A stretch of 64,000 bases of DNA from assembly GCF_030272615.1 (NCBI RefSeq), contig NC_081412.1, forward strand, positions 24,677,860 through 24,741,859, given 5' to 3'. Positions 1 to 11,890 of this stretch are shown here, one piece after another. The position numbers and the translations under genes were made by a program. A model generated the notes under the pieces. It was not told where the DNA came from. It worked only from the letters and a program-made list of their open reading frames with translations, and did no database searches. The first letter of the stretch is position 1, and every line of letters begins with the position of its first letter. This stretch comes from Cryptomeria japonica (Eukaryota; Streptophyta; Pinopsida; Cupressales; Cupressaceae).

Positions 1-1054
1 CAAATTCCTTCAAAGTAAGAAATTTACTCTGATTACCGTTCATGTGGTGTGAACAACCACTATCTATGATCCAATCGGTAGAACTATCCATGTGAGAAAC
101 TAATGCCTTCTGATTAGATGTCTCCTCTTTAATGGCAACAAAGACAATGTCTTCATTTGCATCTCCCTCGGATTCCTCATCAGTGATTCCACCATCAACT
201 GCAATGAGGAAATCTCTTTTGTGTTTTTCTTTGTACTTCTTGTACTTTTCACGTTTATGTTCATTGTCTCCATTAGGATAGTTAGCAACAATATGTCCAA
301 TCTGATTACATGCAAAACACTTCAAAGGTAATTTACCTTTGTACTTACTGGTACCTTTAGGTAACCGCTTGGCCAACAATGCTTCAAGCTCGATCAGACT
401 GTCTTCATCATCAACTTCTCTGTTGGATCTAGACTCATAATTGTGACTGGCTTCTTTGTTTTTCCTCATAGGTGGGTTAGAAACTGAAGCTCTAAATGCA
501 GATTCAGATTTGTGAGCACTACCATCGTAACCATTTAACTCAAATGCAATAAGTTTACAAATGATGGAGTCAAGAGTTACCTTTGTTTTATCAATAGACT
601 TTAACTCCTGAATGGCTGCAAATTTGATAGCATAGACCGATAGAAGGGTTCTCAACACCTTACTAACCACTGTAGTATCCTCCACTTTACCACAAGCACT
701 CTTGATCTCACCGACTATCTCCTTGATCCTCTGACCATACTGTTGAATATTCTCACCTTCATCCATCTGCATGTCATCAAGTTTACCTCTCAGACTCTCT
801 TCTTTGGCAATATTCACATGCTCATCACCACTATAGATATCCTCAAGTTTCTTCCACACATCATAAGAAGTCTCCAGACCATGGACATCAACATACTCTG
901 AATCAGACAAAGAATTGATAATGCCCTCCAATGCTTGATTATTCTCTTGTTGCTCTTTCTTCTGATCATCAGACAGAATCCCACTAGGTGCAGTATATTT
1001 TGTAACAACATGTTCCCAGTATTGAATTCCTAGACTCTTGATATAGATTTTCAT
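1..1054 (-). CDS. Ty1/copia Gag and start of protease (partial, runs off window)
   Basis: One open frame without stops runs from an ATG at 1054 to the left window edge, about 351 codons. It reads as copia-type Gag (UBN2-like region with the YDVWKKLEDIYSGDEHV motif), then a zinc knuckle at 278-319 (CFACNQIGHIVANY), then the copia protease start with the active-site DSGCSHH at 44-64. Gag packages element RNA and the protease cleaves the polyprotein. The knuckle should be CX2CX4HX4C, but its last cysteine is tyrosine. The true N-terminus is uncertain: a stop lies just upstream of this ATG, and residues resembling the usual Gag start continue in another frame, so a small indel probably removed the original start. 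Element identity is secure; activity is not implied. Confidence 0.85.
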   Translation of the reverse strand, partial: MKIYIKSLGIQYWEHVVTKYTAPSGILSDDQKKEQQENNQALEGIINSLSDSEYVDVHGLETSYDVWKKLEDIYSGDEHVNIAKEESLRGKLDDMQMDEGENIQQYGQRIKEIVGEIKSACGKVEDTTVVSKVLRTLLSVYAIKFAAIQELKSIDKTKVTLDSIICKLIAFELNGYDGSAHKSESAFRASVSNPPMRKNKEASHNYESRSNREVDDEDSLIELEALLAKRLPKGTSKYKGKLPLKCFACNQIGHIVANYPNGDNEHKREKYKKYKEKHKRDFLIAVDGGITDEESEGDANEDIVFVAIKEETSNQKALVSHMDSSTDWIIDSGCSHHMNGNQSKFLTLKEF

Positions 1055-1170
1055 CCTATCACATCATATTCTGTAGTTTTCCCTCTTAAACTATAGACCT
1101 TCTTTCTTCATCATGTTCTTCTATATCTTTACCTCAAGTTGTTAGGCTTAGACACTAGAGGACCTGAAAT

Positions 1171-1182
1171 GCTCTGATACCA
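1171..1182 (-). other. Primer-binding site of the copia element
   Basis: The minus strand reads TGGTATCAGAGC, the standard plant Ty1/copia primer site complementary to the 3' end of initiator tRNA-Met. It lies five bases from the CA that ends the presumed 5' LTR (at 1188) and about 117 bases upstream of the gag ATG. This fixes the orientation: the element runs leftward. Confidence 0.9.
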
Positions 1183-1187
1183 ATTTA

Positions 1188-2600
1188 TGATATGATGAAT
1201 CAATAAGGATTCGGACAACTACTGAGAGGGGGGTAAATCAGTAGGTAGAAAACTAAGTAAAATTTCACCAAACTCAAAAATAATCTCACAAATCAATCAC
1301 TGAACTAACTGGTTCAAACACTAAGTAATTAACTGCAATAGCATTATCAAGAATACTGGTTAACTGGCATATCAAAATAACAGTATAACAAATCTGAAAC
1401 TCCCAAACCATTTAACCAAAACATCAAAATACTTTACTAACATAAGTAAATGCACATTTCAGATTACTATCAATCATCTTAACATATCTAAGTGGATTTA
1501 ATAACTAAGCAAATTAACCATATCAAAACATAACCACAAAAATCATTCACCACTTGACACAATGATTTTTGACGTGGAAACCCAAATGGGAAAAACCACG
1601 GTGGGGATGAATACCCACAAGTATTCTGAACTCTTATGAAGTTCTCCCTGTTAGGAGCCAAGCTTGTTAAAGCTTTACAAAATGTCTTGTTAGGAACAGA
1701 TCCTGTTAGGGACCACCCAGTTAAGGGATTGACCATAATGCCTTGTTAGAAGCAATACCCTATTAGGAGTAACCTCGATAGAGGATTTGAAATCCAACCT
1801 AATGGATCACCTGGTTAGAGGATTTAGATAGCAGTAAGCCTGTTAAAGCTTACCCAGTTAAGGGATTTAACTGTTATAATTGTTAGAGAACAACAGGGGT
1901 TTGCTGATCTGGTAAATAGAACTACTCTACTTGATCAGACCCTTTTCATTCTCCTATCTTCCTTCACACATACTGCAGATACTCCTTGTGGTTTGACAAT
2001 CAATCACGCTAACACTTAACCAAAATTGCCAACACTACAACAAAACAACTCATCGACCTTATAAGCAAAATAATAGGTCGATAACACATCACTAACCTAA
2101 GATCTCATAGAAATTACAAACAAATCGGTTCAAGCATGACTGCTAGATTACATACCAATCATCAGCACATTGTACAAGAAAACCTTGATCGCTCCTTGAT
2201 AACCACTCATCAATTCTTGTAACTCATCACTTCTTCAAGATAAGATACAAACTACTACCAAAGGACTCACTATCAATCAGCAAGGAATGAAATAGTTGAA
2301 TTGAAATTGAGAAGGATTCTCCTAAACATGAAATTGTCCTTGAATAATTGGCTCAATCACAAACATCATGGCAAACACCTTTTGATAATCTTCATTGTCA
2401 TAACACATTGTCTTACAAAATATATCACTTACAAAGCTCTTCTCAAACTGACTTTCGCATCACCACAAACTCAAATATTCTTGCAAATCATTCGGATACA
2501 CTTCTAAAATAATTCACTTATGATCCACACACAATTCATCCATTTGCGCGTCTTAAATATGAGATATAACATTAAAATCTAAATTAAGGGTCGTTCTAGA
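1188..2600 (-). mobile_element. 5' LTR of the Ty1/copia element (right end unresolved)
   Basis: On the plus strand the LTR starts TGATATGATG directly beside the primer site. A TATA-like CTTATAAGG on the minus strand at about 2056-2065 could be its promoter, which would make 1188 to about 2040 the transcribed part. Short GTTAGG-rich repeats at 1620-1880 lie in that part. No CA end with matching terminal bases or target duplication was found, so the U3 part may continue toward 3.1 kb. Confidence 0.45.
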
Positions 2601-3190
2601 TAGAATAAGCAATATTACAGAAAATAAGCCACCCGGACCTAAAATACTTAAATTGGCCCACTCCAAGAGAAAGAAAGAACCAAAAGATATCACAATAAAT
2701 CCTTCCACGACTAACCCAAAAATCCACACTCGCTAACACATACTCCAAAGGCATTACAAAACATAATTTGTAGAAATAATAACTAGTCAGACACATAACC
2801 TCTTTCAATGGAAAATACTCCATGTGGATCTCCACATGCCATGGTGAGACCCAAATTAACATCTCAACACATCTTCCAACTCATATCCATACGAAAAGAG
2901 TATGATCCACTAAACCACAATACAATTAGCAACATGTCCAGAGGGAACCAAAAGCTTTTCCGACCACCCTGAATACATGATGACACAACCAACACCAAAA
3001 ACATAAAACATAATTCTGCAACAACCAAAAGCATATCTGGAACAACATTCATCTGGATAACTAGGTTTGACATCAATGACAACCATACAAGCTCATGCTC
3101 TCAACAAACTCCAACAATTTCCAAAAGTTAATAATCTCTCCAAAATTCTCATAGGAGGATAATTCAATATGGTGGGAAAATAGAGGATAA
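2601..3190. other. Unassigned stretch next to the copia LTR
   Basis: No supported gene. Two minus-strand open frames (2596-2862 and 2864-3082) match no family I recognise. It may be the remainder of the copia LTR U3. Confidence 0.3.
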
Positions 3191-4060
3191 AAATAATGGG
3201 TGTTGTTTTGGAAAGAAAGGAAATAAGATTTTATTTTGGTCCAAAATGAAGGAGGTTCTCAATATATTTGATCCTCTTAGGATAAATATGTACTTGGGAG
3301 CCAAGGAATTTTGTTTACTTGATATACTAATAAAAGTGTTAGAACAACACTATATTCCATATTGTATATTTCATTTTAACAAGGACCACTTTAATATCCT
3401 CTAGTTTAAAAAAAAATGTAGTGTTGATCCTCCCTCCTACCCTCTTAGATCATCATCCTTCCCTCTTAGATCATCATCCTCTTGAGATAATTATAGAATT
3501 CAATTGTACTGCTAAAGACCTTGTAGGGAAACTTATAGGGTTATTTAAGCTTAATATCTCACACTCAAAGATAAACTTTGTTTAGATAGAATAATTTCTA
3601 TTAGGAAGTTGGTAAAGGGAATGAATTCCTCTTCTTCCCAAATATTTCTTTTGAATGAAATATTGACAACTTTTATAAAGTTAGGGTCAATGGGAAGACT
3701 AAGGATGTACAAAGGAGGAAGGTTTAAGAGGAAATGAAAGAAAAACTTAATAGGAAGATAGTTTGTAACTTGAACCATGTAATGTGGCTCTTTACGAGCT
3801 CACAATGCAAACTAAGTGTGCTTTTAAGTGATATAAGAATGTTTCGATTCATGGTTATAGAATTAGATCTAGGATGATTTGGCTTAATAATGGGGACAAA
3901 GGCACTAAGAATTTTTAGGCTACATAAGGTCAAGCATTCTAGGGAGGTAGTGGAAGCTAATGAGGTCAAAGAGATGCATTTTTTAACTTTGAGGAGTTCA
4001 TCAAGGCATTCTTCTCCTTTTATAGCAAACTATTCACTTCATATGTATTAATAATGATAT
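3190..4060 (+). pseudogene. Degenerate LINE ORF2 fragment
   Basis: The clearest piece is 3868-3918, which reads SRMIWLNNGDKGTKNF and then a stop. This matches the conserved plant LINE stretch before the reverse transcriptase, of the type SRxxWLxxGDxxTKFF. Upstream, broken plus-strand frames contain endonuclease-tail-like text (for example FDPLRINMYLG near 3270). Several stops and frameshifts interrupt it. No LINE ends or target duplication were found, so it is an old fragment. Confidence 0.5.
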
Positions 4061-5390
4061 ATCTAGCATTAGAGAACGTTGTAGTAAGATTTTTTTTTGT
4101 GAAAGGAAGATATGATAGAGGAAAATTTACCACACCAATCCAAGAGGAGATAAATGAATAGAAAATAGGATGAAACCATCTCAAGGAGAAAAATGTGCCA
4201 AAAATATTCAACACATAACATAGTGTTTATGCTAGGAAATCCCTTATAAGAAAAAAAGTCAACCTCTAAAACTTGAACCAATTCTATTTCTAGAATCACT
4301 AATAAAGTTACAATACAAATATAGGCTCAAGCCTTTACAAGGGATTGCACCAAAATACAAATATAGAGTGATTATAGTAGCATAATGGGTCTTTGTGATA
4401 AAAACCATATAAATTTCATCACAACAGCCAAATAAATAAAAGGAGAGCAAACAAAAAATGATTTGTGGTTTACCAAAACCATGTGCCAAAAAAGGTTCCC
4501 AAACCACGGGCCCAAATTACGATCCCCTATTCCAAAGAAGTAAATACATTATTTTTAGTAGATCGTCTTACACTAACATAACATACCTCAACTCTATCAT
4601 AAATCACTCCCCAAGTATTGAAGAATAAGGATGTATTTTGAGAAATTGAGAGTTGGTGAGGCATATTCTATTGAAGTCTTCTCTAGGATGACAACAATGT
4701 TAGGGGTTTATATCTATTTGGTATAAATTATCTTGTAATAGTAAATTTGTATCTCTTATTAGAATATGTTTGGCTATAGGGTGATTTTCTAAAGGTTTGC
4801 AATCTTGTCACATCTCACTTGTGCCTTAGTTGTTTATATGTTGTAATTACGCCATGTTATATGTGTGCCCTAGTTTATCTATGATATACTTGCAAGATGT
4901 TTAAGCGTTCCCTAGATGTTTCATGTTTTTAACTGATTAAGTGAGCCCTAGATGTTCATGTTTAAATTGAATGATTGTTCCCTAGATGTATATGCAAAAT
5001 TGAATGATGCTAATTGTGCTTAGAATAATGAACTGATGACTCATAATTGTTAAATTGATTACTTGACAGTTAACATTATGACATGATGTTTTAATTTTGT
5101 TAATGATATTTGAAATGTCAGAGTAGGATAAGATTTTGATCTAACGGGTTGAATTGGTCAAGTGTGTGCAGGAGATCGTCATCCTCCAAGCAGGGAGGGG
5201 ATGTATCATCAAGTCAGGAGGTAAGGAGAGGGAAGAACTTATGCCATCTAGGAAACCCTAACCCCGAGTCAAGTAGTCTCATGTTGACCTTTGTTATTTA
5301 AATCAACTGTCGTGCCAAGTAACCCTAGTTGGCCTGTATAAAGGTTTTAGGGTTTCACAACCCTAAGTTATTGATTGTTTTATGAGTTAA
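4061..5390. other. Anonymous AT-rich DNA
   Basis: No gene or element end recognised. Short open frames in 4020-4507 are not supported by any family motif. The part near 5160-5360 is less AT-rich and has a GTATAAAGG box, as LTR promoters do, but no ends were found. Confidence 0.3.
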
Positions 5391-5462
5391 TTTATTATTA
5401 TTATTATTATTAATTATTTTATTAATAATTTAATTAAATTGACAATGGCTCATGTTTTATAG

Positions 5463-5498
<36 letters not shown>

Positions 5499-5616
5499 AT
5501 CTTATGCAAATACATGTATATGAGAGTATGTATATACGATCGTATATGTGCTCCCATAGGCATGCATACATAAGATGTATAGATTCATATATATATATAT
5601 ATATATATATGAATAT
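5391..5616. repeat. Microsatellite cluster (TTA)n, (TG)n, (AT)n
   Basis: Three simple repeats lie within 225 bp: TTA repeats at about 5391-5416, (TG)15 at 5465-5495, and AT repeats at 5587-5610. The last forms a perfect 32-bp palindrome at 5583-5614, with ATTCAT on the left, ATGAAT on the right and ten AT units between. Confidence 0.9.
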
Positions 5617-8531
5617 CTTATACTAATACTCTTGCAAAAATAAGGTTCATTTTTAAAATACCTTAGGCCAATATTTGGCAATTTTTAATAGAGATAAGTG
5701 TGAGAAGAGGGGGGGCTTGTTATTTAAATTAATTTTAAAATCATTCCTAACCCGTTAATAGTATAAGTAGCACAAAATAAGGATATAAAACAAAACATTC
5801 ACCCCATTCTTAACATAATGCATACAAATCATTTCTTATTACTTGGCCTTGAGATATTTTATCGGGCAATTAGAAATGAATCGACATTTCTATACTAATT
5901 AATATTGAAATGAGAATGAAGAAAAAAAAAAGACTTCCTTGGAAGCTTTGGAAGCTCTTTCTACGTGACTGAGAACAGGCACGCATGGCGTGACTCTCCT
6001 TGGATGGATTAGGGAAGCATACCTGATATTAGGTTGGATTGGAGGGGGAATACTTTTGGGGGGAAATATTTAGGCGAGTTTTTGAAGAAAAATGACATAC
6101 ATTTCTTCTTCTCAAAAACACGAAAAGAGATATTTGTGCTCTGTGACTTAAAGGGGAAGTTCTCTGCAATATGGAGACTGGAGGATTTTCTAGTGAAGGG
6201 TTTTGGAAGGTTTAGCTTTGTTGTTCCATTCCTCTTTGTCAAGTCATGATATACTACTCAAACCTTACGATTTGAGCACATATTTTGTCTTTCCGTAATG
6301 AATACAGAAAATAAGAAAGAATGTGTAAAATAGAACTATTGCAGTCATTTCCTTCTTTCTAAGTTGGTAAAAAGGATAAGCTAAAAGGAAATATTGCAGT
6401 CAATGCCATTTTTCTGATTTAAGCTGAAAGGAATTATTGTAGTCAATTCCATTTTTTTTAGTTAGCAGAAAAGAATGTGTTAAATCAAAAAAAAGTATAC
6501 ATTCCTTCATTCTGAGTCATATTAAGGAAGAATTTATTCTTAAAAGATAAATTTCAATATGCAGGTTATGCTAATTAATTATTGTGACGTGTTAATCTTT
6601 CATACATATACCATGTCTTCCTAATGAGAAAGGAGGGGATTCCATGTTATGGGTTTGCATAATCGCTTATTTAAATGTCAATGGTTGGATTGTTTTTTCG
6701 TATGCAAATTGTTAAATGTCCACTTAAGCCTTGATGAAGGGCTTTAAACCAGTTTGAATCTATATGCAACTGTATAAACGTATTTGCAAGAAAATATATG
6801 AGTACATATACAGGTAATTATATAAGTACATATACAGGTAATTATATATATACATACATATATATGGAGATAAGTAATCTAGGTATGAACTATAATCTCA
6901 TAAAGATTATAACCAATAAGGAGGTGCAAAAATATAGCATTCAGTTTGAAGGGTTTGCATGCCCAAGACTTGTAGTATGAAGAATTTACCCTCTTTATTG
7001 AGTTGTCTCAGAGTTGTCTAAGTCTGAGAAATCATAACAACAGTGAGGATGATCTATCTATTTGAGATTTACCATCTCTAGCTCATGTTAAACTGAAACC
7101 CTTAACTAGAAAGGGAATGGATAAGAGAAGTACAAGTGTACCATGATATAGTTAGCATCTCATTTTTAAAAGAGAATACCCTCAAAATTACAACGACAAC
7201 AGAGACATGTCGTGCAAGGTGTTCATTTCATACTTAAGGATCAAATGGACAACTGGCGGTTCCTAAACCCCTTACCTACCCATTCCAGGGAATTAGTTTT
7301 ATTATTAAAAACCTTTTGCAATCTTGAATTAGAAAAATATAACAGAAACTTCTTAAGAGTGTTAGTGCTGATAACAAAAAGAATGTATAACAATTGGGTG
7401 GCCAATAGTTTCTAAGTGAGATCAGTTATGGCTCTTGTTGTTTAAACCTACTTGACCCTAGACCTATACCGAGAAGGGTTGTCATTATTGACAACACGTT
7501 TATTCATGCTTGCAATGTTTAAAACCTTGGCCAAGGTGGCGATGCAAGCTACTGTCAGATCACTAGAACCAAGTACACCTCTAGTTAGGAGTGTCATACT
7601 AGTTGGGGGTTACCCGTAGTGTATGACTGACTAGTTTGTGTAGGTCCTAAACACCAAGTCTCAAATGACATGAATTCCACTTCTCATTACCTCCCTGCAA
7701 AGGTTCGAGCCAATCCAGTAGGATATGGCACGAGGGACTAGTAAGTTTGTGGTTAGGCGGAAAAGCGCTCTAATGATGCTTTCCCTCCTCATTGGTTTGT
7801 TGATAAAGTTATGGAAGTTTAGAATGCTAGCATCAAAAGAAATGTACTTTCTAAACCCTTTCTCTTTCATTTAAAATGAAATATTTTAGGTTACTTTCAT
7901 ATCTTTTGTTCTTGCTTATAGTATGGATCAGTGTAATGCAAATTTTAGAAAAGATCTACTTTAATTCAGTTATTTGTTTATGTCAAAAAAAAAAGTGTGT
8001 TTTCTTTCCTTATATTGTGAATTTGCAAAGTTGATGTTTAAAATGCTTTATTTAATTTCGGTATGTTACAAATATTTTGTATATAGGTTTAGATTGGTGC
8101 CTCTCTTATCTTGGGAGAAGCTCAAGAGAGATTTTAAGCTTGGTGACTATCATAGAAGAACATATACATTGGTATCTAAATCCCTCCTAAGGCTCTCCCT
8201 ATAGGTCAACCTCTCCTTTAGCACTTAAATTTGTAATATGAAATGGGGCGAGGGTCCTATGTTGCTCAAGTTTTTTAATAGATTTCTCTATGGTAAGTTT
8301 TTTTTCTCCTAGGAGCTATTTAATTGTTTGTAATGTCCCATTTTAGCAAAAATGGTTTCTAAACAATTAGTCATTTTTTTGAGTTTTCATGTAGGATAAT
8401 TGGTTAGCAAGGGAGAACTCCAAAGTTCTTGGAGAGCGCAATATTATTCAAGCATTGATATTGTTCATGGCAGTAAGATCTTGTTGAGCCTCATTGTGCT
8501 TCCATAATGCATTTCTGGCCTTTTGAGAGCT
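5617..8531. other. Anonymous DNA with a 24-bp tandem duplication
   Basis: No supported gene. A 24-bp unit (AGTACATATACAGGTAATTA plus four bases) is present twice in tandem at about 6800-6848. A tRNA B-box-like GGTTCGAGCC occurs near 7697 without a convincing A box. The open frames at 6034-6249 and 7661-7870 have no recognisable motif. A TGTAATGTCCC string at about 8336 resembles the start of the 2-kb LTR element inserted near 56 kb, but no matching end was found. Confidence 0.35.
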
Positions 8532-8539
8532 TTCCAAAC

Positions 8540-8838
8540 CACAGGGGCTTCACTTAGTGATCTTGGGTTATTTCACGTGTGTTCATGGCATACTAAAGAA
8601 TCCCCCTACTTTCAAAAAATATTGCCCTAAACTCCTTATTTTTCACCCTCTCCTAACACACATCCTGAATCAAAATCCCCCCTATTTTTGCCATATATTG
8701 TATTTTTTCATAGCCCGAATTTAAAAAAACCCCTAGTTTCACCGATAGGCAATATATTGTACCCTCATTTTTTGGATATTAAACCCCTCAATGTGAATGC
8801 ACGTGACATAATATTGCCTAGCCAGTGAAGCCCCTGTG
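8540..8838. mobile_element. hAT-type non-autonomous MITE
   Basis: A 299-bp element has perfect 15-bp terminal inverted repeats: CACAGGGGCTTCACT at 8540-8554 and its complement at 8824-8838. It is bordered by an exact 8-bp direct duplication, TTCCAAAC, at 8532-8539 and 8839-8846. Imperfect inverted similarity continues inward for about 30 bp, including a shared TCACGTG. An 8-bp target duplication and a CA...TG element with a GGGG-containing end are typical of the hAT superfamily. No transposase is encoded, so movement would need one supplied in trans. The matching ends and intact duplication point to a fairly recent insertion. Confidence 0.88.
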
Positions 8839-8846
8839 TTCCAAAC

Positions 8847-10466
8847 TTCTTGGAGAAAGCATGTTATTTTTAGACAATTGTTCATTTGCTTCGGTTCATC
8901 ATCCAAGTCCTAAATGACATATTGATTTGATCAAACTTTCATATCTATTTCATTTTAATGCTTTATGCAACATAGGTGATTTGCTTATTTAGTTAATAAA
9001 TTTTAACTTAAGTTGTTTAGAGGAAATATTGAATAGGAAACTAAGGTATAAATATTTATTTTAAATTATTTTAAAATATGCCTATAGGGCGACACCTAGA
9101 CACAAGGGGATCTTTTTCTCATAATGAATAATTAATTTGAAAAAGGGGTTGTGGAAGAAAAGGAGAGATTATTATTATTTTATTCTTTTCCCTCTAAAAT
9201 GTTATAAACAAGGTTGGGAGCTTATTGTTGAGATTAGCCATGTTATAATATTTGTTTCTACAAAGTCACAACTAAACAATTTGTAAGTGAAGTTTTATTT
9301 GTAGTTGTTGTTTAATGATTGAGTTTTTTTTATGTTTTTGATGAGTTTGGTTTGCAAATTCTTACTAATGTTGATTGTAGAAATTATTCAACTTTTGGGA
9401 AGTTTTTGAAGGAGTTGTGAGGGGTTGTACTATATGAGAGTGCTAGTTGTACCTTTCTTATAAGTTGTACTACTTGAAGTTCTTGTTTGATGTGGATTTG
9501 ATATAGTAAATTTTTTTTTGTTGTTACAATAATGGGTTTAACTTTTTTTATCATAGTGACACATTGAAATCAATACTTTTAACTAAATGTTCACTTTCTA
9601 ACACTTGTAGTAGCAAAACCATTAAGAATTTGAAGATGATGTGAACTAGTGATTTGTAAGATTTTGTGTTGATTCTAATTTTTTTAAATTAAAAATAAAT
9701 TGTGAATTCTTTTACGTAAATTTTAATGGATTTTTTTAATAGTAAACAACATTTTTAAAAAGTGACATTTATGTCATAAGACAACTTTTTTAATAGAAAT
9801 GATAAAATTCTATTTTTTTAAATATAGATTTGTAAAACCAATATCTAATGTATGCATAGATATTTTTTCATAATTTGTTGTTGTTGTTACAAGTGTGGTT
9901 GTTGTTGCACCAAAAGATCGACCTGTTAATGCTCAATACAACCACTAGACGTATAGAATCCACAAGAGGCAGTTAAGCCATGTCACAAACTCGAGCGTTG
10001 CGATACACAACACAAGGAGACCAAGGGCACACACCTTGCAACAGTTGTGTATTTTTTTTAAATTAATTTTCAAAGTCAAAGTAATTATAATTTGTACATA
10101 AGCGTATATCATAACACATAACTTGTTTTGTATGCATCAAAATTCAATTTTTCATTGAAACAAGGACATCAATACCTAATACACAATTTTTTTTAGAATT
10201 TTTTAGAATATTTTATTTTTTCCACATGTGTAGAATAGAGGACATGATGTCCGGTGAAAAACCTATGTTCACTAGAACATAGAAGATAAATATATAATAA
10301 AATCAAAATATAATAAAAATTATACTTGTTGGAAAACTTATTTTGAGTGCTACATTCCTACAAATTATCTTGTCAAGTTCATTTCATTTCAAGATTTAAC
10401 TTGAGGTTTGAAACTAAAAAATTTAAGGGAAACTTGAGGCAAAAAGTGAAAGCAGCTAGCAAAGCA
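8847..10466. other. Anonymous AT-rich DNA
   Basis: No gene, RNA or element terminus recognised. The segment near 9900-10040 is less AT-rich but has no readable frame. Confidence 0.3.
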
Positions 10467-10740
10467 TCTTTGTTTGAAGGTATTTAAGAACCTTGATTCA
10501 AAGGTATGCCATGTCCACAAAAAAATAAAAGAAATTGTTGAACGGAGGTCCCTTTTTATTCCTTTTGTTTTAGTTTTCATAAAGAATAAAAAGGGGTCTT
10601 CAAACAAAGGTCCATTTATTTCCATTTTTAATAGTTTTCACAAAAGGAATAAAAAGGGACCTTTAAATGAAGCTCCGTTTTTTTCATTTTTGAAAATTAC
10701 CTTCCAAAAAGGTACTTTATGATGTACCTTCAAACAAAGA
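10467..10740. mobile_element. MITE-like inverted-repeat element
   Basis: A 16-bp exact inverted repeat ends the element (TCTTTGTTTGAAGGTA at 10467-10482, complement at 10725-10740). Inside is a second exact 22-bp inverted pair at 10546-10567 and 10641-10662. The whole can fold into a long hairpin. No clear target duplication was found, and further copies of the terminal motif at 10740-10765 blur the right end, so the superfamily is not assigned. Confidence 0.6.
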
Positions 10741-11645
10741 CACCTTCATTTGAAGAAATACCTTTGAACAAATGAGTTTTTAACTTTTCACCTCCATCCA
10801 AGTTCAAAAATGTGATATGCCAAGTTTGGGACTCATTATTGTGGGATCTGCCTTTTTTCTTTATGTTCATATAGATATTGAGGGAGATCATTAAACGGTT
10901 GAACCTCATTAATACCAATTGTACTTGCCTGGAAGGGGTGTGTAAAGGAGTTAAAGTGGAGTGCTACCATTTTCATTAATATTTTGGGTTCTTTGGTGGC
11001 ACCTAGCCTTGAAAAATATAAACAATCATATTTGAGAATGAGGTTTTTGGTTTTCAAAAAGTGACAAGTAGTTTTATGAGGGTGCCATGCCTACTATTAC
11101 ATAAGTCTATCAAAATTGCATATAATTTATCAATCTAGTAATGTGCATTTTAAGACATGAAATACACATTTAAGTATTGGCATTTACATGTGAACATTTA
11201 CTTACTTATACTTTAAGTTATATTTCATGTACATAGTTTTGGGATGTTTGAGATGAGTTTCATATCTTTAAGAGTTATAGTGCAAATTCTAGTTTTTCAA
11301 AGATCTCATAATTTTAAATACTTACTCAAATTTTAATAATCAATAGTTTTCAGTATGTGTTTAGTTTGATGTTATAGTTAGATAGTAACTTGATAGAGTG
11401 CCATTAGACCTGCAATCTACCTTGTTTAATCTTGCGGAGGTATATTTTATGTTGGCTATTTGATACTTTTTTATCTACACAATTTGGTTCACTTCTAAGT
11501 TGTTGCAACATACTTTATTTATAATCAATACTTTATGCAAGCATATCAACAATTAATCTTTTTATAAGATATTTCTAATACATTTAATCTAATCTTGTAA
11601 TATCCTAAATAATAGTACAACAAGTTCTTAGCTTTCTATCTTGTT
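10741..11645. other. Anonymous AT-rich DNA
   Basis: No gene or element end recognised; short open frames on both strands carry no family motif. Confidence 0.3.
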
Positions 11646-11890
11646 GAAATTGCACTCACCATTGAACATATGAAAGCGGTTGTGTTTTGTGATTGCACTT
11701 TACTAAACAAGTATGAAGTGCATGTGCTTTGTAATTGCACTCCACTAAAGTGAGAGGTGCATGTTCTTTTAAATTGCACTTCACTAAATAAATGAGAAGT
11801 TTGTGTGCTTTGCATTTCATTGAATAAGTGTGAAGTGTGTGTGCTCATTGTAAAGGTATACTCCATTGAATAAGCATTGAAGTGTTTTCT
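11646..11890. repeat. Degenerate minisatellite, unit about 48 bp
   Basis: About five diverged tandem copies of a unit containing TTGCACTTCACTAAA and a GTGTGCTTTG-like end. It overlaps the first copy of the direct repeat described separately. Confidence 0.6.

Noticed and set aside
6034-6249. 71-codon plus open frame with both strands open
   Set aside because: No recognisable domain and no flanking splice or promoter signals; probably chance.
7690-7710. tRNA gene or SINE suggested by GGTTCGAGCC
   Set aside because: No A box at the right distance and no cloverleaf arms could be paired.
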